The notes beneath the pieces are model-generated. The model did no database searches. It saw only the letters and a list, made by a program, of their open reading frames with translations, and was not told the origin of the DNA. DNA of 64,000 bases, taken from JAHEJJ01 sp965212205 (lineage in GTDB: Bacteria; Bacteroidota; Bacteroidia; Flavobacteriales; Flavobacteriaceae). Position numbers and translations under genes: made by a program. Location of the stretch: the NCBI GenBank assembly GCA_965212205.1, contig CBDBUX010000001.1, forward strand, positions 434,001 through 498,000. Reading direction: 5' to 3'. Of this stretch, positions 42,555 to 51,235 are shown one piece after another; position 1 is the stretch's first letter, and each line of letters opens with the position of its first letter.

Positions 42555-43403
42555 TTAATTCAGGGCAACGTTATCGATCAGTCTTATTCCTTCTGCATAT
42601 ACGGCGATAAAAGCCCTATACGTTTTACCCTTTGTTTTTCTTGATACCGGTTTTAAATTCAGTTCGTCAGCAATCACAAAATATTCAAGATCCAGATCGG
42701 GGTGATCGGCAAACTTATTTTCAACCCATTGCACTATGGAAGTAGCACTTTTCGTGCCAAATTGGTCTTTGGCAGTTTTGAGCGATGTGTAGATAAATGA
42801 TGCCTCCTTTCTGAGCCTTTTTGTCAGGCGTTCGTTCCTGGAACTAAGAGCAAGACCCGACGACTCCCTGATAATCGGGCAACCGACTACCTCTACAGGG
42901 ATTTTACGTTGTTTTACCAGGCTTTTAATGATAAGTAATTGTTGGTAATCCTTTTCCCCAAAATAGGCTCTATCGGGCATTACGATGCTCAGAAGTTTTT
43001 CGACCACAGTTGCCACCCCTTGAAAATGCCCCGATCTGAAAAGACCTTCCATCCTTTGGTCTAATCCCTTAAACTCGTATTGCCCCAACACCAATCCATC
43101 AGAATACATCTCCTTTACATCAGGGGTAAATACAATGATATCAGGGGAAATTCCGGACAATAAAGCTAAGTCCGTTTCTAAATCCCTGGGATACTTCTTC
43201 AGGTCTTGAGAATCGTTAAATTGTGTTGGATTCACAAAAATACTCACTACTACTGTTCCATTTTCGGCCACGGCTCTCCTGACAATTTCTAGATGGCCCT
43301 GGTGCAATGCACCCATTGTAGGAACAAGTCCGACAAACTTACCCGCCGATTTTTTTTCCTGAATTTCAGACCTGACAGTATCGATTGTATTTAATACTCG
43401 CAT
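42555..43403 (-). CDS. panC: Pantothenate synthetase (pantoate--beta-alanine ligase)
   Basis: 282 residues from the ATG at 43403; condenses pantoate with beta-alanine using ATP. An upstream in-frame ATG at 43427 is rejected because it falls inside a perfect minus-strand -7 box (43425-43432). Motifs: 'VPTMGALHQGHLEI' (HIGH-type nucleotide motif near 27-40), 'SIFVNPTQFNDSQDLKKYPR', 'YFGEKDYQQL' and 'RESSGLALSSRNERL' (KMSKS-like region). It is first in the minus-strand series with panD. panB and panE are not in this window. Confidence 0.96.
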   Translation of the reverse strand: MRVLNTIDTVRSEIQEKKSAGKFVGLVPTMGALHQGHLEIVRRAVAENGTVVVSIFVNPTQFNDSQDLKKYPRDLETDLALLSGISPDIIVFTPDVKEMYSDGLVLGQYEFKGLDQRMEGLFRSGHFQGVATVVEKLLSIVMPDRAYFGEKDYQQLLIIKSLVKQRKIPVEVVGCPIIRESSGLALSSRNERLTKRLRKEASFIYTSLKTAKDQFGTKSATSIVQWVENKFADHPDLDLEYFVIADELNLKPVSRKTKGKTYRAFIAVYAEGIRLIDNVALN

Positions 43404-43424
43404 TTTTAAATAGAAAAAGGGGTG

Positions 43425-43432
43425 CAAACTTA
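43425..43432 (-). promoter_or_regulatory. -7 promoter element of panC
   Basis: Minus-strand TAAGTTTG, a perfect TAnnTTTG, ending 21 bases before the panC ATG at 43403. It lies 31 bases from the divergent -7 box of the glycogen-synthase-like gene, so the two promoters must share upstream DNA. Confidence 0.6.
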
Positions 43433-43463
43433 CTATAATTACGGCTATTCTTCATAATTTTTG

Positions 43464-43471
43464 TAATTTTG
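43464..43471 (+). promoter_or_regulatory. -7 promoter element of the glycogen-synthase-like gene
   Basis: TAATTTTG, a perfect TAnnTTTG, 36 bases before the ATG at 43508. It is arranged back to back with the panC promoter. Confidence 0.55.
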
Positions 43472-43507
43472 CAGCTACGTTTATGCTAGACGCAAAACCC
43501 AGAGTTT

Positions 43508-44317
43508 ATGAATGGTAAAAAGATATTGTTTGTATCTTCCGAATTAGTGCCCTACCTACCCGAGAACGAAGTCTCCTTAATGTCATACGAAGCCCCCAGA
43601 ATGGTCAACAGCAATGGAGGCCAAATACGGATTTTTATGCCCCGTTATGGCAATATCAATGAACGACGGCATCAGCTTCACGAAGTGATACGTTTATCTG
43701 GGATGAACCTGGTTATCAACGATATGGACATGCCGCTGATCATTAAAGTGGCTTCTATTCCCCGTGAGAGGATTCAGGTTTACTTTATCGATAATGAAGA
43801 ATATTTTAAACGAAAAGCCACATTTGCTGATGAGAACGGGAATTTGTTCCCTGATAATGATGAACGTGCGATCTTTTTTGCCAAGGGAGTGGTGGAAACC
43901 GTTAAAAAACTCAATTGGGCACCCGATATCATCCATATCCACGGTTGGATGGCTTCCCTGGTACCACTCTATCTCAAGCATTTTTACGCAGATGAACCAC
44001 TTTTTGCCGATAGTAAGGTCGTCACTTCTATATATGGTGGAGGATTCGAAGGAGAGCTCGACAGTGGTATGAAGAAAAAGGTGGAATTCGATGGAATCTC
44101 GGAAGATGCCATCAAACATTTAGAAAAACCCAGCTATAATAATTTGTTAAAAGTGGCTGTAGATTTTTCGGATGCCATTATTTTAGCCGCTGAAAATATT
44201 CCAACGGAATTAAAAGATTACATAACCAACCTTGAAAAACCAGTGTTACCGTACGTTTCTATTCAAGAATTTGAGGAGGCGTATTCTAATTTTTATAACA
44301 CAGAAGTTTTAAATTAG
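43508..44317 (+). CDS. Glycogen/starch synthase-like protein, N-terminal catalytic domain only
   Basis: 269 residues, matching the first half of GT5 glycogen synthases: 'ILFVSSELVPYLPENEVSLM' (family 'SEvxPfxKxGGLaDV', here altered), 'NSNGGQIRIFMPRYGNINER', 'RIQVYFIDNEEYFKR', and 'WAPDIIHIHGWMASLVPLYL' corresponding to 'PDVVHaHDWQtaLvP'. The second Rossmann domain with the nucleotide-sugar site is absent; the protein stops about where it would begin. The Lys of the KxGG motif is replaced by Glu/Asn-containing residues. Catalysis is therefore doubtful. Short proteins of this kind appear widespread in Bacteroidota. It is followed 5 bases later by the DUF4270 gene. Confidence 0.82.
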   Translation: MNGKKILFVSSELVPYLPENEVSLMSYEAPRMVNSNGGQIRIFMPRYGNINERRHQLHEVIRLSGMNLVINDMDMPLIIKVASIPRERIQVYFIDNEEYFKRKATFADENGNLFPDNDERAIFFAKGVVETVKKLNWAPDIIHIHGWMASLVPLYLKHFYADEPLFADSKVVTSIYGGGFEGELDSGMKKKVEFDGISEDAIKHLEKPSYNNLLKVAVDFSDAIILAAENIPTELKDYITNLEKPVLPYVSIQEFEEAYSNFYNTEVLN

Positions 44318-44322
44318 CCTCA

Positions 44323-46140
44323 ATGATTTACAAATTGATGAAAAGTACCGCCGCAATGGCTGTATTGGTTGGTATGATGTTAATGATGTCGTGCCAGGAA
44401 GATGGAACCACACTAGGGATTGGGCTCATAGATGAAGCCCCTTTGCGTACCGACATTCAGGAATTTGACGTTTTTGCCTTTAACAAAGGTGTTAAGGCAG
44501 TTCAAACAAACAAACTACCCATATATCAACTAGGGAACTATGTAGACTCGCTCTACGGCCGAACTGAGGCCAGTATTACCACCCAGGTAGGACTGGCAGG
44601 AGGAGTGGGCAATCCAAATTTTGGCGTATTCTCCCAGGATACTGAGGATTCGGCTGATAGTGATGGAGACGAACTTACAATTCCGGAGAACGAAAGAATA
44701 ATAGATGTTTATCTATACATTCCTTTCCTGCAAAACCCTGCAGGCGACCGAGATGGCGATGGGGTACCAGACGAGATCGACTTGGATCCAGATGATCCGA
44801 ATAGTGATTCGGACAATGATGGTGTTTCGGATAACCAGGAAAGGCTTAATGGAACAGATCCGTTGAACCCAGATACCGATGGGGATGGAATCAACGACGA
44901 CGAGGATGATGACACGTTGGCTAATGTTTTTCCTAAAACAGTGGATGTTGATAGTATTTATGGTGACAGGACAGCATCTTTTAATCTCAAAGTAGAACGA
45001 TCAACATTCTTTTTACGCGATCTTGATCCCAATGCTGGATTCCTGGAAAATCAGGAATACTATTCCACGGCGGTATTTGCTCCTGATTTTGTAGGGGAGG
45101 TTTTATTCGAAAATGACGTGGAAATTTCGACTGAAGAGATATTGATTTTTAAAGAAGACGATCCCGAAACTGAAGACGTGGATGAATCATTGGAGATCGA
45201 TCAACGATTACAACCGGGCATTCGAGTGGCACTGGATAATGACTTTTTTCAGCAAAATATTCTGGATAATGAAGGCAAGTCTCAACTGTTAAGTCAGGCT
45301 AACTTCTCCGATTTCTTCAGGGGAATCCATTTATCGATTTCAGATGATGTATTGATACTGTTAGATCTTACCCAGGGAAATATCAGGATCAATTACGAAT
45401 ACGATGGCTTGGACGATGGTACAGCGGTTACCAGAGAGAACAATTATGTTCTTACACTTTTAACCGGTGGCGGGACTCAGCCTATACTGGGTAACGCAGT
45501 AAACACCTTGATCAACGATGCCTTGCCACCAGAGATTTCCGGTGCGCTGGATACAAATGAAAATGCCTCAAGCATCTATCTTAAAGGGGGATCTGGCACA
45601 TTCGCTGAAATTCAATTATTTGAACCCAATAATGGTGAGAGTATCATCAATGAGATCAAAGAAAATAACTGGATCATCAATGAGGCTAATATTATTTTTT
45701 ATGTGGACAGGGCTGCCCTGGATGCCGCAGGGATAACTCAGGAACCACCCCGTCTCTACTTGTATAATGCGGACACCAATACCGCCCTTTATGACATTAC
45801 CCAGGGGAATGAACCAACACTCGTTGGCCGTATCGATTCAAACTACGGCGGTAGTCTCGAAACCGAGAGTGATAAAGGAATAAAGTATAAGGTGAAAATC
45901 ACCAATTACATCAACGATATTATAGTACGGGACTCTGCTAATGCCAACCTTGGCCTGGTGGTAACCGCCGACATCACTAATCCTTTCGCCTTCGAGGCTA
46001 TGTTCGATGATACCGAAGAAAAAGGCTTTCCGGTGGCTAGCTCCATAACACCCCTCAGTACGGTATTGGTGGGTAGTAATGTGCCCGATACTGATGATCG
46101 GAAAATGAAACTCCAGATTTTTTACACAGAGACCCAATAG
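44323..46140 (+). CDS. DUF4270 lipoprotein with embedded thrombospondin type 3-like repeats
   Basis: 605 residues. The lipobox 'LMMSC' puts the acylated Cys at 24; a second ATG at 44338 is also possible. The DUF4270 features are 'GTTLGIGLIDEAPLRTDIQE', 'PIYQLGNYVDSLYGRTEASI', and a C-terminal 'PLSTVLVGSNVPDTDDRKMK' with 'LQIFYTET'. Inserted at about residues 140-200 is an acidic run of calcium-binding repeats ('DRDGDGVPDEIDLDPDDPNS', 'DSDNDGVSDNQERLNGTDPL', 'PDTDGDGINDDEDDD'). The protein is presumably on the outer membrane and calcium-stabilised. Function unknown. The gene order glycogen-synthase-like, DUF4270, glmS recurs in Flavobacteriia as far as I recall. Confidence 0.88.
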   Translation: MIYKLMKSTAAMAVLVGMMLMMSCQEDGTTLGIGLIDEAPLRTDIQEFDVFAFNKGVKAVQTNKLPIYQLGNYVDSLYGRTEASITTQVGLAGGVGNPNFGVFSQDTEDSADSDGDELTIPENERIIDVYLYIPFLQNPAGDRDGDGVPDEIDLDPDDPNSDSDNDGVSDNQERLNGTDPLNPDTDGDGINDDEDDDTLANVFPKTVDVDSIYGDRTASFNLKVERSTFFLRDLDPNAGFLENQEYYSTAVFAPDFVGEVLFENDVEISTEEILIFKEDDPETEDVDESLEIDQRLQPGIRVALDNDFFQQNILDNEGKSQLLSQANFSDFFRGIHLSISDDVLILLDLTQGNIRINYEYDGLDDGTAVTRENNYVLTLLTGGGTQPILGNAVNTLINDALPPEISGALDTNENASSIYLKGGSGTFAEIQLFEPNNGESIINEIKENNWIINEANIIFYVDRAALDAAGITQEPPRLYLYNADTNTALYDITQGNEPTLVGRIDSNYGGSLETESDKGIKYKVKITNYINDIIVRDSANANLGLVVTADITNPFAFEAMFDDTEEKGFPVASSITPLSTVLVGSNVPDTDDRKMKLQIFYTETQ

Positions 46141-46223
46141 TAATTCATACAATATCTTATACCACTCACAGAGTTTTATCGTTATTTAGACCAGAAAGAT
46201 AACCGAAAAAGCCGCAGATCATA

Positions 46224-46231
46224 TAAATTTG
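46224..46231 (+). promoter_or_regulatory. -7 promoter element of glmS
   Basis: TAAATTTG, a perfect TAnnTTTG, 27 bases before the glmS ATG. The 118-base interval is too short for, and shows no sign of, a glmS ribozyme. Confidence 0.5.
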
Positions 46232-46258
46232 CTGTGATTAGCGGAAATTATAACGATT

Positions 46259-48106
46259 ATGTGTGGAATAGTAGGTTATATAGGCCATCGTGAAGCGTAC
46301 CCAATTATTATTAAGGGGCTCCAACGCCTGGAATATCGCGGTTACGATAGTGCTGGCATTGCACTCTACGACGGAACAGACATCAATTTGGCCAAAACCA
46401 AAGGCAAGGTTGAAGATCTGAAGTCACTGAGTGAGACCAGTATTTCCCTCAACGGTTCACTAGGGATAGGACATACACGATGGGCAACTCACGGAATTCC
46501 AAACAATGTGAATTCGCATCCCCATTATTCTAATTCCGGAAATCTGGTGATCATCCATAATGGTATTATCGAAAACTATGAATCGATCAAAAAGGAATTG
46601 ACCAAAAGAGGATATTCCTTTGAATCCGATACCGATACCGAAGTATTGATAAACCTTATTGAAGAGGTTAAAAAAAAGGAAGATGTGAAGTTGGGGAAGG
46701 CCGTCCAGATTGCACTAAACCAGGTTGTAGGGGCCTACGCCATTGCGGTTTTTGACAGACAAAAACCCGACGAGATCGTCGTAGCTAAACTGGGAAGCCC
46801 CCTGGCCATCGGTATTGGTGAAAACGAATTCTTTGTGGCATCAGATGCTTCTCCTTTTATTGAATTCACCAATAACGCGGTTTATCTCGAAGACGAAGAA
46901 ATGGCGATTATTCGCCTGGGTAAGGAAATTAAGCTAAGAAAAATCAAGGACGATGCCATAGCCTATCCATTGGTTCAGGAACTTCAGCTAAATCTTGAAG
47001 AAATAGAGAAGGGCGGATACGATCATTTTATGCTCAAGGAAATCTACGAGCAGCCGAGAGCGATTAAGGACACCTTTAGGGGCCGATTGAGAGTTGCCCG
47101 GGGAATTGTTAAGATGGCAGGGGTCGATCAGAATATCGAAAAGTTTATGAATGCCAAGCGTATTATCATTGTGGCTTGCGGTACTTCATGGCATGCCGGC
47201 TTAGTGGCTGAGTACATTTTCGAAAATTTTGCCCGTATTCCGGTAGAGGTCGAATACGCTTCGGAATTCCGTTACCGCAACCCGGTTATTACCCATAATG
47301 ATATTGTAATTGCGATTTCACAATCTGGTGAGACCGCCGATACCCTGGCGGCCATAAAACTGGCCAAAGAGCGCGATGCCTTTGTATTTGGTGTTTGTAA
47401 TGTAGTAGGCTCTACCATTGCACGGGAAGCTCATGCAGGCGCCTACACCCATGCAGGTCCGGAAATCGGAGTAGCATCAACCAAAGCCTTTACGACTCAA
47501 ATCACAGTATTAACATTGCTCGCATTGAAGTTGGCTAAACAAAAGGGCGAATTGTCAGACTCTAAATTCCATGAATTGCTAACTGAGATGGAAAACATAC
47601 CGGCCAAAGTAGAACAGGCATTGGAGTCTAATCCATTGATCGAAATCATAGCAGACGCTTATAAAGATTCCGATAACTGCCTTTACCTGGGGCGGGGATA
47701 CAATTTCCCTGTTGCCCTGGAAGGTGCCCTAAAACTTAAGGAGATCAGTTATATCCATGCCGAAGGATATCCTGCGGCTGAAATGAAGCATGGGCCCATT
47801 GCGCTTATCGATGAGCAGATGCCGGTAATTGTGATCGCCACAAACAACGGACACTACGAAAAAGTAGTGAGCAATATTCAGGAAATAAAATCGAGAAATG
47901 GTCGGATCATTGCTGTAGTCACAGAGGGCGATCAGCAAGTCAGGGAACTCGCAGATCATGTGGTGGAAGTCCCGGATACCATTGAAAGTCTGTCTCCTTT
48001 AGTAACTACCATTCCGCTGCAACTACTTTCCTATCATATAGCGGTCATGCGCGATTGCAATGTGGATCAGCCCAGAAACCTGGCCAAATCGGTCACGGTA
48101 GAATAA
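46259..48106 (+). CDS. glmS: Glutamine--fructose-6-phosphate aminotransferase (isomerizing)
   Basis: 615 residues; makes glucosamine 6-phosphate from fructose 6-phosphate and glutamine, the first step toward UDP-GlcNAc, peptidoglycan and LPS. The N-terminal glutaminase domain starts 'MCGIVGYIGHREAY' with nucleophile Cys2 (after Met removal) and has 'GHTRWATHGIPNNVNSHPH'. Two SIS domains follow ('IIVACGTSWHAGLVAEYIFE', 'ISQSGETADTLAAIKLAKE', 'YLGRGYNFPVALEGALKLKE'). The C-terminal 'DQPRNLAKSVTVE' is the family's end. It has its own promoter and a strong terminator at 48128. Confidence 0.98.
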   Translation: MCGIVGYIGHREAYPIIIKGLQRLEYRGYDSAGIALYDGTDINLAKTKGKVEDLKSLSETSISLNGSLGIGHTRWATHGIPNNVNSHPHYSNSGNLVIIHNGIIENYESIKKELTKRGYSFESDTDTEVLINLIEEVKKKEDVKLGKAVQIALNQVVGAYAIAVFDRQKPDEIVVAKLGSPLAIGIGENEFFVASDASPFIEFTNNAVYLEDEEMAIIRLGKEIKLRKIKDDAIAYPLVQELQLNLEEIEKGGYDHFMLKEIYEQPRAIKDTFRGRLRVARGIVKMAGVDQNIEKFMNAKRIIIVACGTSWHAGLVAEYIFENFARIPVEVEYASEFRYRNPVITHNDIVIAISQSGETADTLAAIKLAKERDAFVFGVCNVVGSTIAREAHAGAYTHAGPEIGVASTKAFTTQITVLTLLALKLAKQKGELSDSKFHELLTEMENIPAKVEQALESNPLIEIIADAYKDSDNCLYLGRGYNFPVALEGALKLKEISYIHAEGYPAAEMKHGPIALIDEQMPVIVIATNNGHYEKVVSNIQEIKSRNGRIIAVVTEGDQQVRELADHVVEVPDTIESLSPLVTTIPLQLLSYHIAVMRDCNVDQPRNLAKSVTVE

Positions 48107-48127
48107 TATACTCCAAACAGCAAATTC

Positions 48128-48164
48128 AGGGCGGATAAGAAATTATCTGCCCTTATTGTTTTTT
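48128..48164 (+). terminator. Rho-independent terminator after glmS
   Basis: The stem AGGGCGGATAA pairs with TTATCTGCCCT (11 pairs, one G-T) around a GAAA tetraloop, followed by TATTG and six Ts. Confidence 0.88.
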
Positions 48165-48206
48165 GAGGGTTTCATAGTGATACGGCCGGTTCCTTGTGTC
48201 CTTTTT

Positions 48207-48222
48207 ATTATGCATGCATAAT
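48207..48222. repeat. 16-base perfect palindrome ATTATGCATGCATAAT
   Basis: Self-complementary over all 16 bases, 74 bases upstream of the TonB-dependent receptor gene at 48296 and beyond the glmS terminator. Likely a dimeric regulator site. It does not match a Fur box well, although metal-dependent control of a receptor gene would be natural. Confidence 0.5.
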
Positions 48223-48295
48223 TTCTTTGATTTTTCAAATTCAATCTAAAAAAATCTGTATCTTGTCCGTTAAACAAACATAACTAAGAACTGTA

Positions 48296-51049
48296 ATGAG
48301 AACACGCATTCTATGGGCTATGCTCCTTATTGGGGTCATGGCTTATTCCCAAACTACAATCAGTGGAAGAGTGGTAGATGCAGAAACCGGCGAACCACTG
48401 ATCGGTGCTACTATTTTAGTGGAAGGCACAACCACAGGAGCGGTCACAGATTTCGATGGAAAGTACGTTTTAAACGTAACCCAGCAACCACCCTTCAACA
48501 TAACTGTTTCCTATACAGGGTACAGTACCCGAAACGTTGAGGTAAGCTCCTTGAGTGATGATTTGGTAATCCGGCTCGATTATACTGCGACCAATCTCGA
48601 TGAAGTGGTGATCGGTGCTTCGAGAACACCTGAACGTATCTTTGAATCCCCTGTTTCTGTTGAAAGATTTGGACTTCGGGAAATTAAAAATACTTCGGCT
48701 GAATCCTTTTATGGCGGATTACAAAATCTTAAAGGTGTTGATATCAACACCAATAGTTTAACTTTTCAATCTATAAATACAAGGGGGTTTGCAACCTTTG
48801 CCAATAATAGATTCCTTCAGCTGGTCGATGGTATGGATAACTCTGCCCCCGGTCTGAACTTTGTACTGGGGAATCTGGTAGGGATGTCCGAATTAGAAGT
48901 ACAAAGTGTAGAGATACTACCCGGTGCTTCCTCGGCTCTCTATGGGGCGGGTGCATTTAATGGAATCCTTTTTATGCGAAGTAAAAATCCTTTTGATTTT
49001 CAGGGGATCAGCGCCTATGCCAAAGTGGGGCTAACATCACAAGAGGCAGGTGGCGATAATGAATACTACGATGTTGGGTTAAGAATTTCCCATGCCTTTA
49101 GCGATAAATTTGCCGTAAAGGCCAATGTTTCTTTCTTGAAAGGAGAGGACTGGCATGCCAACGATGAACAGGATCTGTTGAACCCGGGTAGAACCAGGGA
49201 AGATCCGGCCTATGATGGTCTTAATATTTATGGTGATGAAGTGAGTACCTTACTCAATTTTGATGCTGCTGCAGGCCTCCCTTCTGGAACTGTCGGTTCG
49301 GCAGTGGTATCCCGGACAGGGTATGCCGAAGGGAATCTCGTAGACTATGATGCAGAGAGCCTTAAAACAGACTTTTCGTTACATTACAGGCCATGGGCCA
49401 ACGATTTTGAGATCATTTACAACGGACGTATCGGAACCGGTAATACCATTTATCAAGGAGCAAACCGATATTCAGTCAAGAATTTTTCACTGCAACAACA
49501 CAAGATTGAAGTAAGAAATAATAATTTCTTCGTTCGCGGTTATATAGTTTCAGAAGATGCCGGAGATTCCTATGACACCAGATTTACGGCTATCAATGTT
49601 AACCGCCGCTGGAAAGACGACACACAATGGTTTACCGAATACGCCGAAACCTATATTGGGGCTCGACTAGGGGTTGGTACCGGCATAATGTTACCCGAAG
49701 ATCAGGCCCATGCACTGGCCAGACAAGTAGCAGATACAGGTAGGTTCCTGCCGGGCACCGCGGAGTTCAATCAGGCATTTAACGAGGTTACCGCCGATGG
49801 AGACCTAACTACGGGATCCAGATTTATAGACGAAACCAAATTTCGTCATGTAGACGCGAACTATAACTTCAGCCATCTTATGAGCGATATTTTTGACCTG
49901 CAGGTAGGTGGATCTTACCGTGAATATGAACTGAATTCGAGCGGAACTATTTTTACCGATGTTGATGGCCCGATTTCCTATAATGAGTACGGAGCCTATA
50001 TGCAAATACAAAAGAAGTTCTTAGACGATCATTTCAAATTTACGGGTTCATTACGATACGATAAGAATGAGTTTTTCGACGGATTCGTTTCTCCTCGGGG
50101 ATCCATCCTATACGAGTTTGGAGCACGACGAAACCAAAATGTGAGGTTCTCTGCCCAACAAGGATTCCGTAATCCTACAACTCAGGATCTGTTTATTGGG
50201 CTAAATGCAGGCCGCGCTATATTGGTGGGCTCCGCACCTTCAAACCTCGACAGGGATGTACGAGTATTCCCGGTAAGTGCTTCAGGGCAAACCATTATAG
50301 GGACCGATCAAGTAACTATAGTAGGCAGGGCGGCATATGAAAATGCTTTTTCCCTTAGTTCGGTGAACGAAGGAAATCCTCAGGCCGTAAATACTTCTTT
50401 AGTACAACCCGAAGAAATCACGGCATTTGAAGCCGGATACAGGGCGCAGTTTGGGCGAGTTGCGATCGATATCAGCGGGTATTACAACAAATACAAGAAC
50501 TTTATCTCCAATACCACAGTGCTGGTTCCTTTCTATGGTGAGGCCGGAGATAATGCCGCCTCGTTGCTGGCGTTACAAAACGGAGATTTTTTCCCTTACC
50601 AAACATATACTAATTCTACAGCAGATATAGAATCGTATGGTATTGTAGCCGGGGTAGATGCTAAAATATTTGGAAATTTCAATATCGGTGCTAGTTATAC
50701 ATATGCAGATCTGGATTTTAACCAGGCCGCATTTCCGGATTTCCGAACCAATTTTAATACGCCAAATCATAAGGTTAAGGCTTCATTCGGAAATACCGCA
50801 TTGTTCGAAAACTTTGGTTTCCAGGTGAATTATCGCTGGAGCGACAGCTACTTCTGGCAGGCTACCTTTGGAGATGGCTTTATCGATGCCTATACCGTAT
50901 TGGATGCACAGATCAACTATTCCCTTCCAAGTTGGAAATCAATAGTCAAAGCAGGGGGATCAAATATTTTAGGGAACGAATATTTCTCGGCAATAGGTAC
51001 CGGAGCTGTGGGATCCGTGTTCTACGTTTCCTGGACATATAACCCTTAA
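48296..51049 (+). CDS. TonB-dependent receptor with carboxypeptidase-like N-terminal domain
   Basis: 917 residues. Signal peptide about 1-18 ('LLIGVMAYSQ'); carboxypeptidase-regulatory-like domain about 21-105 ('ISGRVVDAETGEPLIGATIL', 'AVTDFDGKYVLNV', 'VSYTGYSTRNVEV'); TonB-box/plug about 100-235 ('NLDEVVIGASRTPERIFESP', 'GMSELEVQSVEILPGASSAL', 'YGAGAFNGILFMRSKNPFDF'); then a beta-barrel ending 'VGSVFYVSWTYNP'. The 'VEILPGASSALYGAGAFNG' form is that of RagA/CirA-like receptors without a SusD partner. The substrate is unknown. A palindrome upstream and terminators on both sides make it a single-gene transcription unit. Confidence 0.93.
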   Translation: MRTRILWAMLLIGVMAYSQTTISGRVVDAETGEPLIGATILVEGTTTGAVTDFDGKYVLNVTQQPPFNITVSYTGYSTRNVEVSSLSDDLVIRLDYTATNLDEVVIGASRTPERIFESPVSVERFGLREIKNTSAESFYGGLQNLKGVDINTNSLTFQSINTRGFATFANNRFLQLVDGMDNSAPGLNFVLGNLVGMSELEVQSVEILPGASSALYGAGAFNGILFMRSKNPFDFQGISAYAKVGLTSQEAGGDNEYYDVGLRISHAFSDKFAVKANVSFLKGEDWHANDEQDLLNPGRTREDPAYDGLNIYGDEVSTLLNFDAAAGLPSGTVGSAVVSRTGYAEGNLVDYDAESLKTDFSLHYRPWANDFEIIYNGRIGTGNTIYQGANRYSVKNFSLQQHKIEVRNNNFFVRGYIVSEDAGDSYDTRFTAINVNRRWKDDTQWFTEYAETYIGARLGVGTGIMLPEDQAHALARQVADTGRFLPGTAEFNQAFNEVTADGDLTTGSRFIDETKFRHVDANYNFSHLMSDIFDLQVGGSYREYELNSSGTIFTDVDGPISYNEYGAYMQIQKKFLDDHFKFTGSLRYDKNEFFDGFVSPRGSILYEFGARRNQNVRFSAQQGFRNPTTQDLFIGLNAGRAILVGSAPSNLDRDVRVFPVSASGQTIIGTDQVTIVGRAAYENAFSLSSVNEGNPQAVNTSLVQPEEITAFEAGYRAQFGRVAIDISGYYNKYKNFISNTTVLVPFYGEAGDNAASLLALQNGDFFPYQTYTNSTADIESYGIVAGVDAKIFGNFNIGASYTYADLDFNQAAFPDFRTNFNTPNHKVKASFGNTALFENFGFQVNYRWSDSYFWQATFGDGFIDAYTVLDAQINYSLPSWKSIVKAGGSNILGNEYFSAIGTGAVGSVFYVSWTYNP

Positions 51050-51068
51050 TCACAGTAAGATCAAGATC

Positions 51069-51100
51069 AAAAAGCGCCAGACTACCGGCGCTTTTTTTTA
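51069..51100 (+). terminator. Rho-independent terminator after the receptor gene
   Basis: Perfect stem AAAAAGCGCC/GGCGCTTTTT with loop AGACTACC, continuing into a run of Ts. Confidence 0.92.
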
Positions 51101-51145
51101 TACAAAAAACCCTTTCTTTGGGTTCTTATTTCAAACGGAATACCA

Positions 51146-51153
51146 TATCTTTG
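51146..51153 (+). promoter_or_regulatory. -7 promoter element of atpD-atpC
   Basis: TATCTTTG, a perfect TAnnTTTG, giving an 80-base leader before atpD. A TTTG at 51117-51120 is 25 bases upstream, longer than usual spacing. The leader has a near-repeat (ACGTTTTGG and ACGTTTGG) whose meaning is unclear. Confidence 0.6.
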
Positions 51154-51235
51154 CAGCCTGAAAAAACCAACGTTTTGGTACTGAAAAAACGTTTGGAATC
51201 ATTGCTGAAACCCTTAATACCGAAAAACTTCAATA

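Noticed and set aside
43694..44119. 141-codon minus-strand frame inside the glycogen-synthase-like gene
   Set aside because: Antisense shadow without a domain; the plus-strand frame matches GT5 enzymes.
46141..46258. Possible glmS ribozyme or riboswitch upstream of glmS
   Set aside because: Only 118 bases, no conserved ribozyme core seen, and a normal -7 box lies in the middle.
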